Below, in pieces: positions 10,408 to 21,922 of a DNA stretch of 64,000 bases (positions are counted from its first letter, which is position 1; each line of letters begins with the position of its first letter). This stretch comes from Macrolepiota albuminosa. Its lineage: Eukaryota; Basidiomycota; Agaricomycetes; Agaricales; Agaricaceae. The stretch covers positions 682,001-746,000 of the forward strand of contig JAMWFC010000032.1 of NCBI GenBank assembly GCA_027475525.1, given 5' to 3'. The notes under the pieces are model-generated. The model did no database searches. It saw only the letters and a list, made by a program, of their open reading frames with translations, and was not told where the DNA came from. A program made the position numbers and the translations under genes.

Positions 10408-11781
10408 TTGAGATTGGGTGGCATCAAAGTTAAAGCTGCCATGGCCAGGATGTTGACAATTTTGAACCTGTCATATGGTTCTGTTGCAAGGATCCATCCT
10501 TTAGTTTCCAGCCATTTTCATGCATTTGAGGCAGACTTGAACTGGCCCTGGCCTGCAAGGAGCATCTTGAGGTCAGGAGAGGCCAGGGGAGGGGGGGCCT
10601 GTTCAGGGTCTCGCTCCTAGTAGGACCACCAGTAGAGTTCCTCTCCATCAATTTTCAGGGTGGGGGCATAGCAATGTCTGCCAGAAGAAGAGGGGAGGGG
10701 AAAGTAAGAAAGCTAGATAATGATATGGGAAGGCTTAGAGCTTGAAGGGAAGATGTAGATACACTATCTATGTTTCAGAACCCAGGACCCCGGAAGGGAT
10801 GATAGAGGTAAGAAATCAAGGAGTGTCCACATATCAAGTTGACCTACATACATTCACCTGAAATGAGTACATCACACAACATTCGTGCAGGATAAAGAAC
10901 CTGTCTTGTGGTTCGAGGAAGAAAGCCTAAGAAGTACAAATGTACCTCTAGCCTTTGAGGTTCAAACCTGAAAGAAATGTTGGTAAGTGCATGTACCTGA
11001 TGGACAGTGTTTCCATTGCAGAATAAATGCAGCTACAATTTCCAATTTGAAACTTCCCAGTTGGATAGGTATAAAACAAAGAACTTGTCACCAATTTGAG
11101 GTTTACCGTGTTCAGCTGAGTATAGAAGAAAGCAGTAAGACCGTTTTTTTGCTTCCTGCTGGTACATGTAACGAACTGGCATCCTATCATTTTGAAATGA
11201 TGAGAAGTAATTTCGCAGCATTCGCAGGTTACCCCCAATGGTCCAGAGTTCCCAAGTACAATGAAGATGAGGTACAAGAATCAAACATGAAGGCAGAATT
11301 CGAGGCCGGATAGTCAGAAACTATAGGGTACGGGGGTGTTTCCTGCATCGAGCCCTGGTTGACTGCAAAAAGAGAATTCAGAATGGTACATCTCGGGGGT
11401 ATTTGGCTGCCTCCATTGTCAAGTCCGTCAAGCACCTAACAACTTATACAAGTGTCAAGTTGGTTGCTCCTGCTTCTATGGCTAGCAGAAAGCCTGAGCT
11501 TGCAAGAGCTGAAGAAGACTCGCTGGGAGGATGGCTTGGCTCGGGCAACGTAAAAAGATAAAACAAGAGTTTTTCAACATTACCGTGTGATAGTAGCCGA
11601 AGTGTTGCGTCATTCACACGACATTCTACACTCTGATTCGTCGAACGTGCAACCTTCCCGGAACCTGCGCCTCTTAGCTCAATAGCACCTTGACCTTCTT
11701 TGCTGTATTCAATCTGCGATTTACCCAGAGCGGTCCGTTCTACGTCATTTATTTCTCCGGAGTGCCGTTACATGATTTGAC
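10408..11781. other. No gene recognised between Gypsy and chromodomain gene
   Basis: Several short frames overlap on both strands, the longest being 10987-11313 plus (108 aa) and 11277-10948 minus (109 aa). Neither has a motif I know, and neither can be connected to a second exon with confidence. The base composition becomes less transposon-like after about 11500. The last ~100 bp is the 3' flank of the minus-strand gene ending at 11782. Confidence 0.4.
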
Positions 11782-14700
11782 TTATTCTTGCTTCGGAAAG
11801 AAATCATCTTTAAAATCAAACTTGGTGGTCGATGTCCATTCAAGCTGGAAGTGGTATCAATGAGAAGGAATTTACGATTAGAGTGGCACTCACTGCATCC
11901 TCGTGGGTCTTCTGATGCGCTCTCGGACTATCAAGCACAACATATCGCCGATAATTTTCCATGAAGACGGGTTGTGTTCTCATGCATCTTAGGTCTTTGG
12001 AAATTTCATCCAGAATCGCGCAAGTCCACTGCGTCTGAAGAGATCCTTGGTATCTGTTACTGAACATATTAAGGCATGCCTGCAACGTTGCACGAGAATC
12101 GCCTGGTCGACGAGTCCAAAACTTCTCAAGCCATTCGTCGATGTCTTTTTTCGAGTATGAGTTGTCATTTGGTGGTGATGATAGGAGAGAAAGTTCCCCG
12201 TCTTCAATTGCAGTCAGAATGGTTGTGTAGGGGAGTTTCCCGCTTCAACATATATCAATCTAAACATATACAACATAGATCTGGCAATAACCAAGCTCAC
12301 CTATCAAAATCTGAAACTGGATCAGTCCCTTCTCGTTGAGAATACACCGTCACAGCCATTCCGAGTACCGAGGGAATGATATAGCATGCCCATAACGGAT
12401 GCCTCTGAATCTGAACAATCCTATGAATCACGCCGGAAAGGTCATCTAACAGAGCCTGGGGAGTGAAAGTAACGATGCCTCCTGCAGGATCCGTATTCGT
12501 CAGTACCATGAAGGTAGAAACATAAACACGTACTCACCACAAGGATAAATCTCACGAACTCCCCAAAGCTTACACGGAATAGTTTCATGTGATCCGTAGG
12601 TATACAACTGGACCGAAAAGGATGTCGAGCAAATATCCAGAAAACCAGGAAGCTTGTGCAAATACTTGATGGCGCCCACATGGATGAAGACAATCCTTGC
12701 CTCTTGAATGCGGGAACGACTACATCCACACTTGTCCAGAATACCGTATAAAGTACGAGTCTCTACGCCAGGTCTTTTCCTCGTACCGTCACTGTCCTCA
12801 TACCAAATATTGTACGTTCTCTCGTACGCATTCTCACAAAGGTAATTGTGCAAGATCCGAGGAAATTTGAGTATTCGAATTCCGTGATGATACCAAGGCC
12901 TAGTCTGTATTGACGTGAACCATAAACTTCTGTTTTCGAGGAGAGGCTCGAAATCTGTCTTCGATGATGAATATTGATTTGGATGATCAAAATACCGTGG
13001 TTGCCCTGAGAGTTGGGATTCCGAAAGAGCCCACAAGACAAGGGCCGCAGCCAAACCTCTGTCCTTCCTGAGTGGAATCTTCAGACGTGACGTGACAAAA
13101 ATCGTATTGGGGTGGAATAAGATATGTCCAATTCCGGACCCATTGAGGAAGATAGGTAGAAGAACAATCTGATTGATACAGGGTAAACAAAGAAACAAGA
13201 CAGAAAAGGATGTGTGCAATACCTTGTGCATCTTGGCCATATATGTACAGAATAAGTCGAAGTCTTCAATGTTTGACCTTGGATCAAGTGCAGCGAATTG
13301 ACGGATCTCCTGACAAGCAGGAAGGATTGAATCGATATCCACAGCGTCGTGAAAACTTGTGAAGAGTAAATGCTCCATGCCGGTCAGTACTTCGTGGAAA
13401 CTTGGTCCTCCATTTACTATTGGAGTAACACCATTCATTGTGATACTAAAAGCAGGTGTTGAAGATTCCGTATCAGTGAATACATTGCCTGACCACGTCC
13501 ATGAGTCTTGTGATGGACTGAGAAAGGCTGATTCAAGCTGTGCATCTGAGTGGAACTCAGAAACATAATTGGAAATAGGAAAGCGCTCCGAAATCGGCGA
13601 TTGTGGATGCAAAGACTCGATGGAGTATTCCTCTGGAGGCCTACGAAAAGTGAGTAAAAGAAGTAACAATACATAACCGTAGCAGACTTGAGAACGTTGG
13701 TAAAACTGTGTAAACTGATGTGAGAGTTACGAACCAGCAATTATCATAGCCCGCTAACCTGCAGAACGTGAATTCTTCCAAGAACTTATCATCTGTCTCC
13801 CCATGCAAATTATGATCTTGTACTCTTCGCGTTTGCAAACTAACAATCAAAGAAACATGTCATCAATCACCATAAACAAAACAAAAGATGGAAGACCTTT
13901 CAACGTCAAGATTGTCCTGCGTGTAATGTGACGGAGAAGGTATTGCATTAATGGAGGACAGCGTTGGTTCGTGCAGCTCAGGGCAACCACCAGTAACCAT
14001 CGAAGACGTCGGAACGACCCCTTTCTTAAGGCTGAGAGGCATCAGACTAGCGGAATTAGCCTTGAACGGTGGTACTTGATTTTTCGAGCCAGAGACTGTG
14101 CCTGAGATAACCTTTGGCGGTCTCAGAGCCAGAGCTCCGAACGATAGCCGCTGTTTTGTTGAAAGTCCATGCTGGTTAGATACGTTTTCCGATGTTGATT
14201 CGGAAAGCACATCTTGAGCCTGAGAGTCGAGGAGTTGCAAGCCTTGCGAAATTGTAGGAGGCGTATTTACAGTTGCGAAGGATGAAGTTTCATATAATAG
14301 TGGAGGCGACCCCGATGCTGCTCCAGGAGATACTGGTTCTGAAAAAGAAAACAAAGACGCTGTTTCTCCCTGACCGATTCATTAACTTAGAAATCGAGTA
14401 TGATCAACGGATACATACTTCGAGGGTGGTTTCAACGTTCAATAGCTGCCCAGGAAGTTGTGGATCTTCTCGTGAAGAATTGGATTCTGAGACTTCATTT
14501 GGTTCTACTTCAGACTCAATGGAGGCTGGGGAACTTGGTTTGATTCTTTTCTGAGGAGGAATCGTAATGACAAGGGGGCGTTCCTGAAAAAGATCTCAAA
14601 TGTGTGTGTTTCTACCTGGAATACGTTCATGTAACATACTTCATTTGAATTATTAACCTTGTCCAACTTTCGCTTCGAAACGGACGGTTCGTTGTTTGAG

Positions 14701-15581
14701 TCACTATTATCGGCGGACATTATTGAGCTCTAAAAGTTTGGTCAGATCTACGTAGAGCGGGGATAGTACAATTGTTGACATGAGATGTTGAGCCATCATG
14801 ATTAAATAGTTCTTCTACCCACTGTTGTAAAAAAGAGACGTATTTCAAGAAAGGTTATGACGGAGGTCTATAATTAACTCACTGCTTCGCCTGGACGGCC
14901 AGATGTAGTCTTATATTGTTTCTGTTGCTGTGATCCAATTCTGCTATCCAACTTCTGCCAGTATCGAAACCGTTTCAATTCTTGTTCTAAAAAATAAAAA
15001 GCTCATTTTCCCCGTCAGATGTGTTTGTTTTCACTTCGACTTACTAATCCATTTCTCCCCAGCATCTATTTGGAAGCCAGGGTAGACATTTTCATCCTTT
15101 CTGATTGGCACATGTTTCCAGAAGCTTGCGAGAAGGTATTCACATCCTCGACGGAAATTTTTCTCTGGTTCCCAACTAAAAGCGAAAACAAGAGAGAGGA
15201 AAGCACCAGGTAGAACAGCCTGAGATGTAAGTCTTTACCTGTTCTCGTCTGATCCATATCCGGCCCACTGATAGGAAATCAGTGCTATGTTGAGGGACAT
15301 ACTTGGGGAACAAACCTTCACAAAATATTCCTAGATCGAAATGAGGACTTGTGGGAGAAGAAGAAACTGCGAGAACAAACCCATTTAGATTTCCTGTGTT
15401 TTCTTCGTTTGAGTGCTTTTCCATTTCCATCTTCATCCTCCTGCTCGAAGGCCGGAGTATTGAGTCGTCGTGCGCTTGTAATTACTTCTATAAGAGTGAG
15501 TTAGCTCATATCCAGATTACCATTGGAGAATTCGTTTGACTACGTACCTACTTGGTACAGAGTCGTTTGCGATCTTGGCAT
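11782..15581 (-). CDS. Chromodomain protein with conserved C-terminal region, multi-exon
   Basis: Splicing by eye gives exon 1 15581-15548, exon 2 15487-15381, exon 3 15330-15239, exon 4 15175-15045 and exon 5 14986-14883. Further exons continue down to the TAA at 11782-11784. Residues about 48-100 form a chromodomain: EYFVKV, then YQWAGY, SWEPEKNF and LLASFWKHV, the aromatic and WEPxxN signature that reads methylated histone tails. A basic run KRRKHRKSK just before it may be a nuclear signal. The downstream part (about residues 300-850) is ordered, with patches such as LAAALVLWALSE, RPWYHHGIRI, YTYGSHETIP and PSVLGMAV. They look conserved, but I cannot name the family. The last exon ends KDDFFPKQE. 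The reading frame passes TAATG near 14715. In-frame splicing to an AG at 14730 avoids this stop, which favours one gene over two. The junction 14419/14338 does not keep frame with canonical sites. Confidence 0.75.
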
Positions 15582-15599
15582 GAGTGCATAAACCACGTA

Positions 15600-18500
15600 G
15601 TATAGAAAATTCAGGAAGAAATGATGTCAAACACAGAGAATATAAATTTTACGTTGGCAACTGAGTTTTATTTTGATTAGTCAGAGTGCATTTGGAGGGT
15701 TCTTCGTAGCAAAGGAATGTATAGATCACGCTGTAGTAGCACGAGTCTTTAACAGCTTATGCGCTCAAGCGCTCAAGATCAGCCACCGGTCGCTGGATTC
15801 CGAGCACGTGTCACGGATAACAAATGGCAGACGTTGAACACGGGGAGCACAAAGAGACTTCAAGGTGTTTGGGAGCGAAGCACGAGATTCAGAACTCGTC
15901 GTAAAGTAGCAAGAGTTGATTGAAATTCGAACAAAAGGTTGCAAGTCCATTGTCAACGAAACCTCACTTACGTTGTTTAGACACATTTTTGCACTCAGAA
16001 TGACTACGAAATGAGTATATCTAGACCAGTAATTCTTGAACAAACGAAATAGGTGTCGTCGAACTGAACAGCAGACGGTAGAGTCAAGGGGTCAAAACTC
16101 TACATACTTACTTACATTCAGTCAGAAAGACAGCTGGTCCAGCCGAAGGCGGCGATCAGGGGAAACGAGAAGACCAGATGCGCTTTACGACAATCCATGG
16201 TCCAGTGACCTTTAAAGACGGAGGTATATGTCCTCGGTGACTCGTTTCAACAGCGAACCGGCGAGCTGAGCCAGGTCGCTATATAAAGAGCGTTTCGAAC
16301 CGAGGAGGCGATGAGGTTCAAACGACAGCGAAGCCAATCTAATCTGGGCACTGATATGGAAAAAGACAAATCGGGTGCGATGCCGATATTCCGATGTCAT
16401 ATACAGCCTGAGAGGCGTCTAGCACGTTTGGTTTAAACCATGTGGACAGGCTTCGGCGATCAAACGTGAGAATCGTTGCGAGTGCAGATTGGGAGGATCT
16501 ATCCAGCAAACTGGAAGATGTACAGCAATATTCCCGTCCGTGATCGGTTCTGGTGACTTTAGCTACCATCATGTTCGCGGATAAGCTTGGACGACTCCCA
16601 TGAGGGCCTAGAAGCAACGCGAAGACACATTGTAAGCCAGCAAGTCCATATAGTATACAGCAGAGAGATGGCGTCTAACCAAAGGAAGTTAACCAGGAAC
16701 GAAGTACCCGCGAACAAGTAAAGTAATAGATTGGTTACGTTGGTTTCTGACCAGAAACGTGACAAGAATATCATCCAGTATTACTGATACATCGGATCAC
16801 AGGTGAGTTTGTTGGAGACACAAGCGCCAAGGGGTACGTCTCCGCCGGGTTCGACATCTTACAAACTATGGCATCTCACCTGCGGTGTGATATATGGATC
16901 AGGAAGTTTGGACGAAATCCGCACAAATAACGAAGTCCACCACATTTCAATGATTGAGGAAACGACCTGTGGCAATTAACCGCCGCATGTTCGAGTAGGG
17001 CATCAAGAAGTTCGGCGAATTCCATACTCCTACTTGGCTTGCACCGCAAAAGAAGGCGAGAGACTAACAAGCCAGAGAAAGAAATCACGCAGATATGTCC
17101 ATGCCGTAGATCAAGATCGAAGAGGAGAACCAACATCCAAGGAATTCGGCACGGTAAGGCCGAATCGAAGTGAATTGTCATAGGAAAAAGGACATTATTG
17201 TCAGACGTCTATTGAGAAAGGCATAACCCAGTACGAGACAGGTAAGGACTCCCTGCAGGAGATTTACTATGATACCGCCGCATCGATCGAATGGTTTCTC
17301 CAAAAGTTGTGCAATTCGGATTGTGGATGGTATGACGCTGCTGCGATGGAGAAGCTTGTACGCTTATGGGCCTGGATATGTATCGCCAAGAGCAGAGACC
17401 ATAGACCTAGGAAAATCGTTCTCGAAGAATCAATTACATGGTCAAGGCAAAAAAAATTGATTCAACGAGAAATGATCACATGATCACTTGGAGAGTGTAG
17501 GAAAGCAAGTGTAGCGGGTTTGGGTTCCCACTATGGAATGACTGGCAGTGCCAGAGCCTCTTCCACTCTGATTAACGGGCACAGTATAGTAACGATGTTT
17601 GTTCTAATGGGACAGGTAGTCCAACTGGTTCGCCGAGTGTGATTCCGACGTGTTCCATTTTAGGCAAAACGTTACAGCAAGATATTCAAGTTGAAAATTC
17701 ACAAAGAAAGATCCACCCCCTCCACATTGAAAACGACTTGAGCTCGCCCAACCTCAAATTTGTTTATTTGCGACATTGTCCAGCGGTACCAACTATCTAA
17801 TCACGGATAGCCATTCGGACAATGCCTTGTGGGTACGTACTACTATCCTGAGAAATGCTCCGGTTGGTTCTTTTGAGATTCCAATTTGTTGATGAATGGA
17901 GCCTAGACGCAAGGAGAAACCGAGGGACGCCATGGTCAGATCAATATGGCAGTTTGACATGTTCGAATGATTCTATTCAGTGCCTTGAGTTGATAACATT
18001 TCGGCCTTTGGCGAGATCGTCACCTCCAAATTTGATAAGCATTCTGAGAGTTTGGGGCAGCCGAAGGTAGGCTCTCGCTGCGCCCGAATGGAAAAAGAGA
18101 ATTACAGGTACCCAATGAAATACAACTCGGAAAAATCGGGGAATTGAACCATTGGCAAGTCCAGATGGACCTGAGCCAAAGGCGCTCGGGCTTAAGCATC
18201 CATCGACGGATCATGGTATGATTTAATCATTTATGATCGAGCGGGGCGGGGGTGATTCTGAGCTTGTCTCTATCCGGCGGTACGAGGCAATGCCCTCAGC
18301 GTTCCGATTTCTGTCACGCGCAAATGTCCGCCTATGAAAAGGTCTTGCATGTAGCTATATGGCGACAAAATATGGTTAACAGCGGAAGATTCCGCGGGAG
18401 ACAGCGTGGGGCTACAGAAAGCAAAAAGACCCTCAGAGGGGTACGAAAATGGCTTTGCGCACTTGGATTGGGCCGAGGATCAGAGATAGGATGTGGGCAC

Positions 18501-19700
18501 AACCGTCACAAATTAGTACGAGAAACCAGGCTCAGTGCAGGTCAAAAGGTGCGAACTTCATCGAGCATTGCACACTTCCGTAAATGTACAGACACCTGAT
18601 TACACAGACTCGCGGAAGCGTTCGAGTATCTGTCAAAGAGTCGATGACGCTAGAAGACAAAATGACGAATGACGAATGGTAATTCTTGTCCGTCCGACGC
18701 CGCCGCGCAGTCGTGCGGTCGCTAAAGGGCGTAAACAGCCATACTATGCCCTACTGCGCAATCTACAGGCCCTGACCATAAGCAAGGCAGACTTGACAAC
18801 AAGATGACTGATCGTACAAAAGGGACTCGACGATTTCAAGGTATTTCCACTCCATTCGAGTTCTAGAATGGTTTATTATGAAAGTTAGGAGTGACTGATC
18901 AAGAATTACAGAGAAAAAAAACACGGGTGTTGTTGAGATATCAGGGTGTCGACTAGGGAGGCCTGTCAATTGCGCAGTAGGGCATAGTATGCAGTTCGAA
19001 AAGCCAGTGTGGCATGACATTTGCATAAGGTTCCGGTAATTTCCAGCGGCGCTTATGGAAGGGATGAAAAGTGTACGAAAGGAGTATGAATATCCCACTA
19101 AACAGGCGATTAAGCATTCGTGTTTCGAATCGCGGGTACCGCGTGTGCTAATAGGCACACAGGTGGGACAAGGACGGTTCACGGGTGAGCATTCGTGTAG
19201 CCTGTCTTTGAGAATCATGCTTACAGATGGGAATGACGCACAGAATGGTTGATCCCATCATCTGTTGTCATTAGCTCCCATGCTTATCAATTCAAGTAAT
19301 GAATGCACAGCAATATCGAGACGACAATGACAGAAGAAGTTGGTAATGGACGGACAAAGTCTGGGTCCGTCGCAGCTAACAAGACAATCGCCGAGCACTG
19401 CAACTAAGTATAAATCCCTGCCCGTGTAGATCGTGTGTACCGAAGGATGAGAAAACAAGGACGTGTAGATCATTACACTCTATGGAGATGACAGACGTCG
19501 AAAGGTCACCGCTTCGAGCTGGTTTATCGGCGTACGTGAGGACGCTCGGGGGTAATACGGAAGTTTCGATCGTCCCCGTATGTCTAAAGACATACATACA
19601 AGGAAGCGCTCGGCGAAATCGAGGCGACATACCAAGTCCGCGAGGTGCGGGCCTACATATGACACAAAACCACATACACATACAACGAGACAAACGACGA
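15600..19700. other. Four-kb stretch without a confidently recognised gene
   Basis: Open frames are short on both strands. A few look coding. Minus 17033-16880 starts MEFAELLDALLEHAAVN and contains a GT-AG-like junction. Minus 16774-16559 is hydrophobic (LLLYLFAGTSFLVNFLW). I could not join them into one frame. The sequence is not obviously transposon-derived, as it has ordinary CpG content. It may hold a diverged intron-rich gene, or simply be intergenic. Confidence 0.35.
17182..17480 (+). other. Start-less open frame, possible exon
   Basis: A frame of about 99 codons runs from just after a TAG near 17180 to a TGA at about 17480. It contains SIEWFLQKLCNSDCGWYD and MEKLVRLWAWICIAKS. It is amphipathic and tryptophan rich and has no early ATG. 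A TTGTCAG acceptor-like site lies at 17199-17205, so it could be an internal or last exon of a plus-strand gene. I do not recognise it. Confidence 0.25.
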
Positions 19701-21922
19701 TGACTACATAATTAATGAGTACGAGCGACCCGCCTCCCTCGCGACAGCGCGCAAATGTCAAAAATCATGACTATGATCCATCGCCCTTTGCAATTCACTT
19801 TACACATATTTACCTACACCCTCCATCGGGTCCGGGTATACCTGCCCGCTCGCTGCTGATAACCCAAAATAACCAGATCGGAATCGATCAAAATATCAAA
19901 TTCCCAGCCGCCCCGCGCCGCGTCCCGCGTATCCCATTCAATACTAAGTGATACTTTATTCAACCCCATCCGACGACTCAAAAACCCAACTCAGACTGGG
20001 GCGCGGGGGGTGTGTAAGGGAGGGGTTTGGGGGATGGGCGGACCAAGCGGACCGATCTCTCCGGGATACCCCAGAATAAAAATGGCATTTGCAAGAAGCG
20101 TCGAGGGAGGAAAGGACGGAAGGTGGGGATGATTCCTAATCTATGATTCATATGGTTATCATGCAATCTATGCATGGATGCATGACCGGGCCAATGGGCC
20201 ACGGGGACGGGCGCGTGTTCCGCATCCGGCGGGGTAGGTGGTCCGTCCGTCAGCTGCAGTAGACAAGGGAGGGTGGGGTGGTACATACAAAGCCTGAATC
20301 GGATCGCCACCGATCGTGATCTTGGATTGGAGATCGGAGCATTGCAATTGGAGCTTGAGACAAAAGAGTAGTGAAGGGTGGGGGGAAGAGTTTGGTGTAA
20401 TGTGTCGTTTCTTTTTACCTTTACCTTTGAGGGTGTTTTGTCCAGACGCCCAACTGCCGCGGTGCGCTTCTGCGAGTTGTGAGCCTTTCAGACAGGGTGC
20501 AGGTGTACTAGAGTTCCGAGTCGCGGGATCCCAGGCGTGGGGGGTGTGGGGAAGCGTACGTACGTACATACGTAGGTTCAGCCACAGCGCCAACGCCTGC
20601 GCGTCTATGTATGAGCGCAAGCGCCTCCTCCTCCAAGGTTCCATCAATCACAATGACCGCGTGCACACCGCAACGCACACCAGCCACCTCCCGGTTCCCG
20701 GTTCCAAAATCCCGCTATAAATCAAACCAAACCAAATCAAATCACACATCAAATCAAGCTCAAGTCCCATCACATCACATCACACCATTGGGGAGAGGGA
20801 GGAAGGGTGGGGGTGGTTACGTTATCCACTTAGAGCTTAGCTTAGTTACCCCATAGCACGACTTACGACTTACGACTCCCAGTATACGTACCGTACATAC
20901 CCTCATCATCATCATCACAACCCGACCTAAAACCTATGGCTATGGCTCTACCTCCAAATACCTCCAAATGCCTACAGATGCCTACAACCTGCCGACGAGA
21001 ATCAAATCACGTCAACGATCTCAACGTCACCGGTTTACCGCTCAGGCACCCTACCGAATTGCCCCACTGCCCCATTCATATTATCAGAGGCCATCGCCCT
21101 TCCCGTTGTGGTGTAGTGTAGTATGTCGTGTATGTAGTGGAGTATGTATTGGAGTACGTATTGGAGTATGTAGTGGAGTACGTATTGGAGTGTACGTATT
21201 GGAGTGTCCTGTCCTGCCCTGTCATGCAACATACAACATGCCTCCCGCCACGGGCCTCGAGCCAGAAATCTCTCCAAACTAAGCCACTACGCGATGTCCA
21301 TATTACTTACCCCTCACTCACTCACTAACTCACTCACTCACTCACTCCACAAAAAACAACAAAACAAATTCTTCGCTCTTTACTTCGCGATACACAAGGG
21401 ATGTATACGTTGTATGTTGTATATGTTGTATATGTTGTATATGTTGTATGTATGTATGTATGTAGTGTGTAACTAAAGTACCTAATAGTACACTTTGTAA
21501 TTAAAAAAGCACTCGCACAAAAAAAAGAAAAGAAAAAACTCGATTACGAGAAATCAGTAATCAGTAATCAGTAAGATGAGTATGGGGATGAGTATGGGGA
21601 TGAGGAGAGGAGTGTAAGGAAGGATCTTTCTACACGGCAAAGAGAAAAAAACAAAAAAAAAAAAAAAAAGAGTCACAACGACACACGTACGTAGTATTAT
21701 ATTAAATCAACAAACACAACAACCAAAAAAAAATCAAAGAGAATCAACAACAGAGAGAGAAACAGAGAGAGAACAGAAAAAAAAGAAAAAATACACCCGC
21801 ACCCGCACCCGCGCTCACAACCAGCGGTCACAGCGGAATTAAAAAAGACACGATTCGATACTTATTTCATACTTTTGTGTTCCCCCCTCCGCCCCTTGCA
21901 CGGGGAGACACCCCACCCCACC
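19701..21922. other. Downstream flank of the SFP1-like gene, simple repeats
   Basis: No gene is visible. The stretch is rich in simple sequence: a GGAGTATGTATT-type minisatellite at about 21130-21205, ACTC repeats at 21310-21348, TGTATATGT repeats running into TATG repeats at about 21403-21465, and an A run at 21646-21669. The part nearest 21923 is likely the 3' untranslated region of the minus-strand gene. Confidence 0.55.

Noticed and set aside
12442..13287. Overlapping minus-strand frames in other phases around the chromodomain gene
   Set aside because: They are out of frame with the spliced gene and run through its introns.
18100..18240. tRNA candidate suggested by GGGAATTGAACC
   Set aside because: No A box or acceptor stem at the right distance.
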